From Eubacterium sp. (GTDB taxonomy: Bacteria > Bacillota > Clostridia > Peptostreptococcales > Anaerovoracaceae): a stretch of DNA of 64,000 nucleotides. A model generated the notes under the pieces. The model saw only the letters and a list, made by a program, of their open reading frames with translations. It did no database searches and was not told the origin of the DNA. The position numbers were made by a program, and so were the translations under genes. Every line of letters starts with the position of its first letter. Positions within the stretch are counted from its first letter, which is position 1. The stretch lies in the NCBI GenBank assembly GCA_017533915.1, contig JAFWHX010000020.1, forward strand, positions 156,571 through 220,570, in the 5' to 3' direction. Of the stretch, positions 8,299-16,596 are shown in pieces.

Positions 8299-9654
8299 TC
8301 AGTTCCTCTTAGGCTTCATGAGCTTCTCGATGTCACCTATTCCGGATAGCAGATTGAGCAGGATGACCCTGTCGTTCAGCCTGATCACTGTATCGTCATC
8401 CGGTATTATGACCTTGTTTCCCCTGTGGATAGCTGCGATCAGCACGTCATCAGGGACGTCGAGGGATCTGATAGGAACACCAACGATCTGCATCTTGGAA
8501 TTGACGATGATCTCCATTATCTCAGCCTGTCCCTGGATAAGCACTGAAGAAATGATCTTGTTGGATCCCTGAATATATCTCAGGATGTTGCTTGTCGTGA
8601 TATCAAGTGGATTGAGGACCATATCGACACCCATCTGAGAGATGAGGTCCTGATAGTTCTCATGGCTCACTTTGCTTATTACGTCATTTATGCCATGCTT
8701 CTTTGCTGTCAGAGCAAGAAGCAGGTTCTCTTCATCGTAGCCTGTGGCGGTTATGAATGCATCCATGCTGTCCATGTTTTCTTCTTCGAGCAGATCGATG
8801 TCTGTTCCTTCGCCATGGAGCACCATAACGTTATTGAGATTCGTCGCAAGATATCTGCAGCGGTCAAGATCGCGCTCTACGATCTTCACAGATGATCCGT
8901 ATTCCTCAAGCTTCTGTGCAAGATAGAATCCGGTCTTTCCGCCGCCGATGATCATGACGTTGTTGAGACGTATAGTCTCATCCTCTTCGTGGATTTTCTT
9001 GTGCAGCTGAGAGATCATCTTCTTGTCGCCGATCGCGTAAAGAATGTCGTTTTCTTTGATCTCATCATTTTTATGCGGCAGTATGACTTTACCGGCACGT
9101 GAGATCGCTGCGATAAGAATGTCAGGCATAGCCTCACGGATATCCGACATCGTAAGCCCTATCAGCGAAGGATATTTCTCGGCGGGGAACTCTGTCAGAG
9201 CGATCCTGCCGCTTGTGAAGATACCATTGCTCAGAGCATATTTTTCAACAAGATATTTGTATATCTCAACCGTGATAGCCATGTCAGGGTTCACGATAGA
9301 GTCGATGTCCATCGCTTCTCTTATGAAGTCGAACTGATTCATGTGCTCAGGATCACAGACTCTTGCGATAACATGTTTGCATCCGAGCTTCTTTGCGAAA
9401 GAAGCGATGACGATGTTGGTCTCGTCACTTCCTGTAGAAGCGAGCAAAAACTCAAAGTTTTCGATCCCCAGTTCTTCGAACACTGAGATCCTTCTTGCGT
9501 CTTCATTTACGGTCATGACGTCGAGCTGTTGGGCAAGATGCTCCAGAGCTGCGTCGTTCTTATCGATAAGGGTGACAGCGTAATCTCCGTCCGCAAGCGC
9601 TTCAGCGACCTTGCTCCCGAGTTTGCCGCACCCTACTATTGCTACATCCATCAT
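8299..9654 (-). CDS. trkA: Trk system potassium uptake regulator TrkA
   Basis: 451 residues with the duplicated RCK layout of TrkA: RCK-N Rossmann domain with GCGKLGSKVA (residues ~8-17), a first RCK-C (TrkA_C) domain, a second Rossmann domain with GGGKTGFYLA, and a second RCK-C domain. TrkA binds NAD(H) and nucleotides on the cytoplasmic side and gates TrkH. It is the promoter-proximal gene of the trkA-trkH-trkH operon. A good minus-strand promoter lies 42 bases upstream of the start and shares its -35 element with the divergent HAD gene. Confidence 0.93.
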   Translation of the reverse strand: MMDVAIVGCGKLGSKVAEALADGDYAVTLIDKNDAALEHLAQQLDVMTVNEDARRISVFEELGIENFEFLLASTGSDETNIVIASFAKKLGCKHVIARVCDPEHMNQFDFIREAMDIDSIVNPDMAITVEIYKYLVEKYALSNGIFTSGRIALTEFPAEKYPSLIGLTMSDIREAMPDILIAAISRAGKVILPHKNDEIKENDILYAIGDKKMISQLHKKIHEEDETIRLNNVMIIGGGKTGFYLAQKLEEYGSSVKIVERDLDRCRYLATNLNNVMVLHGEGTDIDLLEEENMDSMDAFITATGYDEENLLLALTAKKHGINDVISKVSHENYQDLISQMGVDMVLNPLDITTSNILRYIQGSNKIISSVLIQGQAEIMEIIVNSKMQIVGVPIRSLDVPDDVLIAAIHRGNKVIIPDDDTVIRLNDRVILLNLLSGIGDIEKLMKPKRN

Positions 9655-9695
9655 TTTGGATCGAACCTCTTTTCTGTCAGATACTACAAAATCTT

Positions 9696-9724
9696 ATTGT
9701 ATCCCTGAATGAGCTTTTTTGCAA
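9696..9724 (-). promoter_or_regulatory. Promoter of the trkA-trkH-trkH operon
   Basis: Minus-strand TTGCAA (9719-9724), 17-base spacer, TACAAT (9696-9701). The -35 hexamer is self-complementary and also serves the divergent promoter. Confidence 0.75.
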
Positions 9725-9747
9725 TATCAAAATCTGTCTGTTATTAT
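9719..9747 (+). promoter_or_regulatory. Promoter of the HAD phosphatase gene
   Basis: TTGCAA (9719-9724), 17-base spacer, TATTAT (9742-9747). The -35 hexamer is the same six base pairs used by the trkA promoter on the other strand. Confidence 0.75.
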
Positions 9748-9780
9748 ATGATCAGATGAATAAAGAGATGGGCAGTATAT

Positions 9781-10653
9781 ATGAATGAAGAAAAACAGAT
9801 AATGAATAAAGCAAAACATATTAAGATGATCGCGCTTGACCTTGACAGGACGACGCTGAGAGAGGACGGAACCATTCCGATGAGAACAGCTGACGCGCTG
9901 AACCGTGCCGGGGAGCAGGGCATACAGACAGTGATCGCGACAGGGAGGGTGCTTGATGCTCTTCCTGAGTCCCTTTCTATGCTTAAGTATGTGAAATACT
10001 ATATATGCTCTAATGGAGCAGCAGTGTTCAGGCTGAATGGAAGAGGAAGCTGTCCGGAGCTTCTTCATGAAAAGTGTCTGGAACCTGAAGCCGTTGAAAC
10101 AATGACGGATCTCGTAAAAGATGCAGGACTGATGTTCGAGTCTTTCACAGGCGGACAGGCATATATAGGAAAAGATTATTATGAAAAGGTAGAAAAAGGT
10201 CTCATCATGTATAGAGGCAGAGATTATGTGTTGAAGACAAGGAGACCTGTGGATGACATTTTCGGCTTTACGATCAAGCACAGAGACAAGATAGAGAACC
10301 TGAATGTGTTCTTTCCGAACCAGGAAGAGAAGAATAGATTCCAGCCGCTCCTCGCTGCGATACCTGATGCGACTCTTACATCTTCTGTTCCATCTAATTA
10401 TGAGCTTGGAGGAAAAGGTGTCAGCAAAGGCGCGGCGCTGCGCTTTCTGATGGATCTTGAGGGAATATCATCAGAGGAGCTGATGGCTGCAGGAGACAGC
10501 CCTAACGATATAACTATGCTTGAACTGGCAGGTGTCTCTGTAGCAGTCGATAATGCGGAAGAATCTGTAAAACAGGTATGCAGCTATATCGTCTCTTCGA
10601 ATGAAGATGCGGGTGTGGGAGAAGCGGTAGAGAAGTTCGTGCTGGGAGAATAA
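9781..10653 (+). CDS. Cof-type HAD superfamily hydrolase
   Basis: 290-residue HAD phosphatase of the Cof/YidA group. Motif I is DLDRTTL (Asp nucleophile and acid/base two residues on; the usual Gly is Arg), motif II is the T in ATGRV, motif III is the conserved Lys in GGKGVSKGAAL, and motif IV is GDSPNDITML. A Cof-type cap domain lies between motifs II and III. These enzymes dephosphorylate sugar phosphates or cofactors such as FMN and PLP; the substrate here is unknown. It is divergent from trkA. The start at 9781 has only a weak ribosome binding site; an ATG at 9802 is possible. Confidence 0.88.
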   Translation: MNEEKQIMNKAKHIKMIALDLDRTTLREDGTIPMRTADALNRAGEQGIQTVIATGRVLDALPESLSMLKYVKYYICSNGAAVFRLNGRGSCPELLHEKCLEPEAVETMTDLVKDAGLMFESFTGGQAYIGKDYYEKVEKGLIMYRGRDYVLKTRRPVDDIFGFTIKHRDKIENLNVFFPNQEEKNRFQPLLAAIPDATLTSSVPSNYELGGKGVSKGAALRFLMDLEGISSEELMAAGDSPNDITMLELAGVSVAVDNAEESVKQVCSYIVSSNEDAGVGEAVEKFVLGE

Positions 10654-10710
10654 CTGTGATGATTTTGATATAACGGTAAGACCTTTCATAAATGTTTTGA
10701 TGAAGTAAGA

Positions 10711-10764
10711 AAGGGCTGTTGCTTAAAGTGCCTGTACCGGCGCTTTTGCAGCAGTCCTTTTTTT
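10711..10764 (+). terminator. Intrinsic terminator after the HAD gene
   Basis: Long hairpin: outer stem 10713-10722 with 10748-10757 and an inner AAAGTGCC/GGCGCTTT stem, followed by seven T. The rest of this 249-base gap shows no other clear element. Confidence 0.85.
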
Positions 10765-10901
10765 GTTGTCGGCGGGTCACAGACAGGGTCGAATTAAGTC
10801 GTTTTTTATACACGCTTTTTTTATAGACACTCTATGGGGAAAATGTTAGTAATGAAGCAGGGTAGAGCGGGGATACTGATCCTGGGGGAGAAGGGAGAGA
10901 T

Positions 10902-11234
10902 ATGAATGACAGAAAACTACTTGGAAAGATAGGTGAGGATCTCGCTGTTTCATTACTTTTTGCCGAAGGATATACGATAATGGACAGGAATTTCAGGTCT
11001 CATTTCGGGGAGATAGATATCGTATGTGAGAAGGATGGAACAGTATATTTTGTCGAGGTGAAGACGAGAACGAGTGATATCTTTGGTGAACCGGACGAGG
11101 CCGTGAATAGTGTCAAGCAGTACAGGATGAAAAAGACTGCAGAATTCTACATGGTCAGAAAGAAGATAGATGCGGAAGTCACTTTTAAGATCATAGAAGT
11201 AATGATACGTGAGACTGATGATGCTCTCATGTGA
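10902..11234 (+). CDS. yraN: YraN family endonuclease-like protein (UPF0102)
   Basis: 110-residue protein with the YraN/UPF0102 pattern: GKIGEDLAVSLLFAEGY, then DRNFRSHFGEIDIVCEKDG and FVEVKTR. The E-x-D...E-V-K triad is the PD-(D/E)XK nuclease signature. It is commonly found beside comM/yifB and dprA, as here, hinting at a role in DNA processing, but a biochemical function is not firmly established. RBS GGGAGAGA lies just before the ATG. The stop overlaps a false early start of the next frame; comM starts 33 bases later. Confidence 0.9.
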   Translation: MNDRKLLGKIGEDLAVSLLFAEGYTIMDRNFRSHFGEIDIVCEKDGTVYFVEVKTRTSDIFGEPDEAVNSVKQYRMKKTAEFYMVRKKIDAEVTFKIIEVMIRETDDALM

Positions 11235-11266
11235 GTGTGATAAAAGAACGTCAGAAGGGGGGGTAT

Positions 11267-12805
11267 ATGATATCCAAGGTTTTTTCAGCTGTGATCAAGG
11301 GAATAGAAGCAGTACCGGTCACGATCGAAACTGACATAGGACGCGGTCTTCCGGGTTTCATAATAACAGGTCTGGCTGATGCGACGGTTAAAGAAGCTGC
11401 AGTCAGAGTGAGAGCAGCGATAATGAATTCGGGCTTCAGGTTTCCAAATGGAAAGATAAGCATAAACATCGCGCCGGCAGGTATAAGAAAAAGAGGAAGC
11501 GCTCTTGATCTCGGGATAGCGATAGGCATATTGACTGCATCGGGTCAGATCCTGGGATCCAGACTCAGCAGGTACATAATAGCCGGAGAGCTGTCTCTGG
11601 ACGGCTCCGTTTGCCCGACTCCAGGCATACTCAACATAGCAGATGAGGCGGCAAAGTGCGGGAGATCGGCAGCAGTGCCTGCTGCAAACCTTAAAGAGGC
11701 TGCTATCATCCGCGGTCTTGAAGTGTATCCTGTGAATAATCTGAGAGAGATGGCTGATCATCTTAATTTGTCATATGAGATCGCCCCTGTTACGAGCGCT
11801 GACGTTGAAAATGCAGGCCTGGAATATACCAGGAATAATGATGCTGTGGATTTCAGCGATGTAAAAGGGCAGGAGCAGGCGAAAAGAGCTCTGATGATAG
11901 CCGCTGCAGGCGGCCATGGTGTCCTGATGACAGGAAGTCCATCTACCGGGAAGACCATGCTCGCAGAGCGGATACCGGGTATAATGCCGCCGATGTCATA
12001 TAAAGAGATAATAAAGACTACAGAAGTATACTCTGCAGCAGGGCTTCTTTCAGAAGAGATGCCATTTATAAATGAAAGGCCATTCAGAAGGCCTCATCAT
12101 TCAGTTACTGAAGCCGGGCTGATCGGAGGCGGTAATTATCCGAAGCCGGGAGAGATAACTCTTGCGAGCAGCGGCATCCTTTTCCTCGATGAGCTGGCTG
12201 AGATGGATCCGAAGGTCGTTGATGCTCTGAGAGAACCGCTCGAACGAAAGACAGTGTCCTTTATAAGAGGTGGAGAGACTTATACTTTCCCGGCGGACTT
12301 CCTTTTCATCGCAGCTTCCAATCCATGCAGGTGCGGATATTACGGCGATCCGGATCACAGATGCATCTGTTCACCGGGTGATATAGAGAGATACAGACAG
12401 AAGATATCCGGACCTATTATGGACAGGATAGATATCCACCTTGATCTCAGAGGAGTTGCATATAGTGATCTTGAGAAGAAAGACGGAATGTCTACGGCTG
12501 AGATGCAGGAGATGGTACTCCGGGCGAGGAGTACGCAGCTCAACAGATTCCGCGATGCAGGGATCGAGCTGAACAGTCAGATGACAGATAAGATGATCAA
12601 AAAGTATGTAAGGATGGAAACCGACGGGGAGACCCTGATGAAGAGCGCGTATGAATCGCTCAAGCTCAGTCCAAGGACGATGATGAGGACCATTAAGGTC
12701 GCGCAGACGATATCAGATCTGTACGGCAAAGAATGCGTCGGCGCGGATGAGATAAGTGAAGCCCTTCAATACAGCAGATATGGCAAGGAAAACGGGGTGA
12801 AGTGA
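11267..12805 (+). CDS. comM: YifB/ComM family Mg-chelatase-like AAA+ ATPase
   Basis: 512 residues: N-terminal ChlI/Lon-protease-like fold (the GLPGFIITGLADATVKEA and NSGFRFPNGKISINIAPAG segments), an AAA+ module with Walker A TGSPSTGKT and Walker B LFLDELAEM, and the C-terminal Mg_chelatase_C region (SPRTMMRTIKVAQTISD). In ComM this hexameric helicase promotes branch migration during natural transformation. The central 'NPCRCGYYGD' segment with paired Cys is typical. The start at 11267 follows AAGGGGGGG and matches the family N-terminus; the frame is open 12 codons further up. Confidence 0.93.
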   Translation: MISKVFSAVIKGIEAVPVTIETDIGRGLPGFIITGLADATVKEAAVRVRAAIMNSGFRFPNGKISINIAPAGIRKRGSALDLGIAIGILTASGQILGSRLSRYIIAGELSLDGSVCPTPGILNIADEAAKCGRSAAVPAANLKEAAIIRGLEVYPVNNLREMADHLNLSYEIAPVTSADVENAGLEYTRNNDAVDFSDVKGQEQAKRALMIAAAGGHGVLMTGSPSTGKTMLAERIPGIMPPMSYKEIIKTTEVYSAAGLLSEEMPFINERPFRRPHHSVTEAGLIGGGNYPKPGEITLASSGILFLDELAEMDPKVVDALREPLERKTVSFIRGGETYTFPADFLFIAASNPCRCGYYGDPDHRCICSPGDIERYRQKISGPIMDRIDIHLDLRGVAYSDLEKKDGMSTAEMQEMVLRARSTQLNRFRDAGIELNSQMTDKMIKKYVRMETDGETLMKSAYESLKLSPRTMMRTIKVAQTISDLYGKECVGADEISEALQYSRYGKENGVK

Positions 12806-13665
12806 TGGAAACGTCGTTTATCGAAAAAGATGATGCGGCATATCCGGAACTGCTAAAAGAAATAACAGATCCGCCTGAAAGACTCTACTACAGAGGTGAT
12901 GTCAGTCTGCTTCGCACTAGATGCTTTGCTGTAGTAGGGAGCAGGAAGGCGACCAGACCGGGGCTTCTTGCTGCAGAAATGATCGGCAGAAGACTCGCGC
13001 AGTGCGGGATTACAGTTGTGAGCGGTCTTGCGGAGGGCGTAGATTCAGCTGCGCATAAAGGTGCTCTTTCTGCAGGCGGAAGGACTATAGCCGTGCTGGC
13101 CAATGGGCTGGATCAGTATTATCCTGCTGTTAACAGAGATGTACAGAAAGAGATAGAACGGAAAGGCCTGCTGATCTCTGAATACCCTGACGGTACTGTA
13201 TCTAAAAGGTATTATTTCCCTTTAAGGAACAGGATAATATCCGGGATCTCAGAGGTCGTCACGGTCGCTGAAGCTGCGCTAAGGTCAGGATCTCTCATAA
13301 CTGCAGAAGCTGCGGCAGAGCAGGGACGGAGAGTGTTCGCTGTACCCGGAAATTTCATGATAGATCGCTGCGCCGGGACGAACCATCTCATAGCTGACGG
13401 CGCTGAAGAGCTGATAGACATAAATCTGTTTCTTGAGGAGACAGGACTGTCGATGAGGACAGATGAAAACCTGCCGGCATTATCTGCCGATGAACAGGAA
13501 GTACTCAGAACGATCAGGGATCTTGGAGAGACTACGACAGATGAGATAGTCATGAAGACTCTGAAGCCGGCAGGTATGGTGAACTCCATCATAACAGTAC
13601 TTGAGATCAAAGGGCTGGTATCAATGGAAATGGGAAAGGTGTTTCCATCAACAAGCGCTTTTTAG
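12805..13665 (+). CDS. dprA: DNA-processing protein DprA
   Basis: 286-residue DprA, which loads RecA on incoming single-stranded DNA. The Rossmann-like fold shows VVGSRKAT, SGLAEGVDSAAHKGAL, TIAVLANGLDQYYP, SEYPDGT, FPLRNRIISG and the SLITAEAAAEQGR segment, followed by VFAVPGN and a C-terminal winged-helix-like region. The ATG overlaps the TGA of comM (TGATG); a GTG three bases earlier is also possible. With yraN and comM it forms a DNA-uptake/recombination cluster. Confidence 0.95.
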   Translation: METSFIEKDDAAYPELLKEITDPPERLYYRGDVSLLRTRCFAVVGSRKATRPGLLAAEMIGRRLAQCGITVVSGLAEGVDSAAHKGALSAGGRTIAVLANGLDQYYPAVNRDVQKEIERKGLLISEYPDGTVSKRYYFPLRNRIISGISEVVTVAEAALRSGSLITAEAAAEQGRRVFAVPGNFMIDRCAGTNHLIADGAEELIDINLFLEETGLSMRTDENLPALSADEQEVLRTIRDLGETTTDEIVMKTLKPAGMVNSIITVLEIKGLVSMEMGKVFPSTSAF

Positions 13666-13746
13666 AGCGGAAAGACTGAGCTGTTATACCATATAAACAG
13701 TTTCATGCAGCCTCTGTGAAGATATTGTGTTTATTTATATAATTGT

Positions 13747-13774
13747 TTGACTATTCAGAATCGTGTGGTATAAT
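13747..13774 (+). promoter_or_regulatory. Promoter of topA
   Basis: TTGACT (13747-13752), 16-base spacer, TATAAT (13769-13774) with TGG just before the -10. Strong sigma-A match, 37 bases before the topA start. Confidence 0.85.
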
Positions 13775-13810
13775 CACGTACCAGATATTAGTTTTGATGC
13801 AGGAGGAATT

Positions 13811-15967
13811 ATGGCACAGACCGGAACAGTTTCAAAAACAAAGGCAAAGACTGGGACAAGAAAGGCTAAGACATCCGGCTCATCATCAGAGCCGAAGAAA
13901 AAGCTTGTCATAGTAGAGTCTCCGTCAAAGGCCAAAACTATAGGTAAATACCTTGGTTCCACATATAAAGTAGTAGCATCTGTAGGACATGTAAGGGACC
14001 TTCCGAACAGTAAGCTCGGCATAGATACAGAAAACGGCTTCGAGCCGCAGTATATTTCGATAAGAGGAAAAGGACCGCTCATCAAGGAACTCAAGACGGA
14101 AGCAAAGAAGGCATCTAAAGTATACCTTGCTACCGACCCGGACCGCGAAGGTGAAGCGATCTCCTGGCATCTCGCATATCTTCTCGGTATCGATCCGTCC
14201 AGCAAATGCAGGATAGCCTTCAATGAGATAACCAAGGATACGATCAAAGAAGCTGTCAAGCATCCAAGGGAGATAGACCTTGATCTTGTTGATGCACAGC
14301 AGGCAAGACGTGTTCTTGACAGGCTCGTTGGCTATCAGATAAGTCCGCTCCTCTGGAGAAAGATAAGGAGAGGTCTTTCAGCGGGGCGCGTTCAATCCGC
14401 GGCGCTGAAGATCATATGTGACCGCGAAAGAGAGATACAGGATTTTGATCCACAGGAATTCTGGACGATAGACGCTGAATTCAGAAAAGGAAGAAAATTC
14501 ACCGCGCGGTTTGAGAAGCGTGACGGAAAGGATTACAGACCGTTGAACGAGGCGGAGAAGGACAACGTTCTTGCGGAGCTGGAAGGAAAAGGTGCAGACT
14601 GCGGAAATGGCGCCGGCGTCTATAGTGTCGCCGGAGTTACAGAGAAAGAGCTTCATCCTAGGTCATATGCTCCGTTTACTACGAGCAGCATGCAGCAGGA
14701 AGCATCGACCCGTCTCAACTTCGGCACGAGCAAGACCATGAAAGTGGCTCAGCAGCTTTACGAAGGCGTAGAGATAAAAGGAAGAGGCATGCTCGGACTT
14801 ATCACTTATCTGAGGACCGACTCCGTAAGAATATCAGATACCGCCAAGGCTGCCGCGGCGAAGTTCATTGAACAGACATATGGCAAAGAGTATGTCGGAA
14901 AGAATTATTTCTCAAACAAAAAGAAAGAGATACAGGATGCGCACGAAGCAATAAGGCCTACTAACGTAGACATAGTTCCTGACGAGGTGAGAGGAGAGCT
15001 TACTCCCGATCAGTATAAATTGTACAAACTCGTATGGACCAGATTCGTCGCAAGTCAGATGAGTCCTGCTACGGTAAAGAGCGTTACAGCTGACATAGTA
15101 AATGGAAGGTACACGTTCATCGCCAAGGGGTCCAAGGTACTTTTTGACGGATATCAGAAAGTATATAAGTACAAGAAGGATGATGAAGAGGACAGGATGA
15201 TCCCAGAGCTGGAAAAGGGCGAGGCATTGGTCCCTCTGTCACTTGACTGTGAGCAGAATTTCACCAAGCCGCCTTCGAGATATACAGAAGCAAGTCTCGT
15301 AAAAGAGCTCGAGGAGAAGAATATAGGGCGTCCAAGCACGTACGCTCCGATCATCTCGACCCTTTCTGATCGTAAATATGTAAAAAAAGAAAAGAAATCT
15401 CTTGTACCGACTGACCTCGGCTTTACAGTGAATGACATAATGAACGAATACTTTACAGATATCGTCGACGTTAAATTCACTGCTGCGATGGAAGACAGGC
15501 TCGATGATGTGGAAAGCAAAGGCGCTGACTGGAAAAACCTGATAAGTGAGTTCTACGGCCCGTTCTCTGAGGAACTGAGTAAAGCCGATAAGGCTATCGA
15601 AAAAGTGGAGATCCAGGACAGACCTACAGATGAGGTGTGTGAGCTCTGCGGAAGACCGATGGTCATCAAGACAGGCCGCTTCGGCGAGTTCATGGCATGC
15701 AGCGGCTATCCTGAGTGCAAGAACACCAGACCAATAGTCAAGCCGACAGGCGTCAAGTGTCCTGAATGCGGTAAGGAGATAGTGGAAAGACGGTCGAGAA
15801 AAGGAAAGATATTTTATGGTTGCAGCGGTTATCCTGACTGCAAAGTGTCATTCTGGTACAGGCCTGTAGATAAGAAATGCCCTAAATGCGGCAGCCTGCT
15901 CATAGAGAGAAAGGGACGCGGCACAACGCTTGCATGCTCGAGCGATAGCTGCGATTATAAAGAATAG
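13811..15967 (+). CDS. topA: DNA topoisomerase I
   Basis: 718-residue type IA topoisomerase, which relaxes negative supercoils. A Lys/Ser/Thr-rich N-terminal extension of ~35 residues precedes the Toprim domain (VIVESPSKAKTI; acidic DPDREGEAISWH). The catalytic tyrosine is Y333 in ITYLRTDSVR. The C-terminus carries three four-Cys zinc ribbons, starting CELCGRPM, CPECGKEI and CPKCGSLL. AGGAGG lies seven bases before the ATG at 13811; an upstream in-frame ATG at 13763 lies inside the promoter and is rejected. Confidence 0.97.
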   Translation: MAQTGTVSKTKAKTGTRKAKTSGSSSEPKKKLVIVESPSKAKTIGKYLGSTYKVVASVGHVRDLPNSKLGIDTENGFEPQYISIRGKGPLIKELKTEAKKASKVYLATDPDREGEAISWHLAYLLGIDPSSKCRIAFNEITKDTIKEAVKHPREIDLDLVDAQQARRVLDRLVGYQISPLLWRKIRRGLSAGRVQSAALKIICDREREIQDFDPQEFWTIDAEFRKGRKFTARFEKRDGKDYRPLNEAEKDNVLAELEGKGADCGNGAGVYSVAGVTEKELHPRSYAPFTTSSMQQEASTRLNFGTSKTMKVAQQLYEGVEIKGRGMLGLITYLRTDSVRISDTAKAAAAKFIEQTYGKEYVGKNYFSNKKKEIQDAHEAIRPTNVDIVPDEVRGELTPDQYKLYKLVWTRFVASQMSPATVKSVTADIVNGRYTFIAKGSKVLFDGYQKVYKYKKDDEEDRMIPELEKGEALVPLSLDCEQNFTKPPSRYTEASLVKELEEKNIGRPSTYAPIISTLSDRKYVKKEKKSLVPTDLGFTVNDIMNEYFTDIVDVKFTAAMEDRLDDVESKGADWKNLISEFYGPFSEELSKADKAIEKVEIQDRPTDEVCELCGRPMVIKTGRFGEFMACSGYPECKNTRPIVKPTGVKCPECGKEIVERRSRKGKIFYGCSGYPDCKVSFWYRPVDKKCPKCGSLLIERKGRGTTLACSSDSCDYKE

Positions 15968-15974
15968 TATACAG

Positions 15975-16012
15975 GAGCACCGGTGCGTCATATGATCGTC
16001 AGCCCGGTGCTC
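15975..16012 (+). other. Intercistronic GC-rich hairpin, no T tract
   Basis: Perfect 9-bp stem GAGCACCGG (15975-15983) with CCGGTGCTC (16004-16012), 20-base loop, between topA and hslV. No T run follows, so it is not a standard terminator; it could set mRNA ends or stability. Confidence 0.55.
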
Positions 16013-16035
16013 GCGTTGAAAAGGAGAGATAAATA

Positions 16036-16596
16036 ATGATAGAATTCCATGCCACGACTATATGCGCTGTAAGGAGAAGCGCTGACGACGTTGCTATCGG
16101 AGGGGACGGACAGGTCACGATGGGTGAGTCTGCGATCATGAAGAATGGAGCGGTAAAGGTCAAGAAGATCTTTCACGATTCAGTTCTTACAGGATTTGCG
16201 GGTTCAGTAGCGGACGCGTTCTCTCTTACGGAGAAGTTTGAGAAGAAACTTGAGGAGAACGGCGGAAATCTGAAAAGAGCAGCTGTTGACCTGGCAGAGA
16301 TATGGAGATCAGATAAAGGTATGAGAAGTCTGGAAGCCCTTATGATAGTAGCAGACAGAGACGATCTCCTCGTGCTTTCCGGAAACGGCGAGATAATCGC
16401 ACCGGATCAGAGCTTCGTTGCAATAGGGTCAGGCGGTAATTATGCATATTCAGCAGCGAATGCCCTGTATAACCATACAGATATGGACGCTGAGCAGATC
16501 GTCAGGGAATCACTTAAGATCGCCTCTTCGATCTGTGTTTATACAAATGACCACATAACAGTAGAGAAGCTTGGAGGGGATAAGGATAATGAGTGA
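16036..16596 (+). CDS. hslV: ATP-dependent protease peptidase subunit HslV (ClpQ)
   Basis: 186 residues, the proteasome-beta-like N-terminal-nucleophile peptidase of the HslVU (ClpQY) protease. The start reads MIEFHATTICAVRR; after propeptide removal the first Thr of the TT pair is the nucleophile. GDGQVTMG with the conserved Lys in VKVKKIF, GFAGSVADAF and AIGSGGNYA are typical. RBS AAGGAGAG lies just upstream. The stop overlaps the hslU start by eight bases. Confidence 0.96.
   Translation: MIEFHATTICAVRRSADDVAIGGDGQVTMGESAIMKNGAVKVKKIFHDSVLTGFAGSVADAFSLTEKFEKKLEENGGNLKRAAVDLAEIWRSDKGMRSLEALMIVADRDDLLVLSGNGEIIAPDQSFVAIGSGGNYAYSAANALYNHTDMDAEQIVRESLKIASSICVYTNDHITVEKLGGDKDNE

Noticed and set aside
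9727-10281. Minus-strand 184-codon ORF over the HAD gene
   Set aside because: Lies opposite all HAD motifs, has low-complexity Cys/His/Phe content, and no ribosome site.
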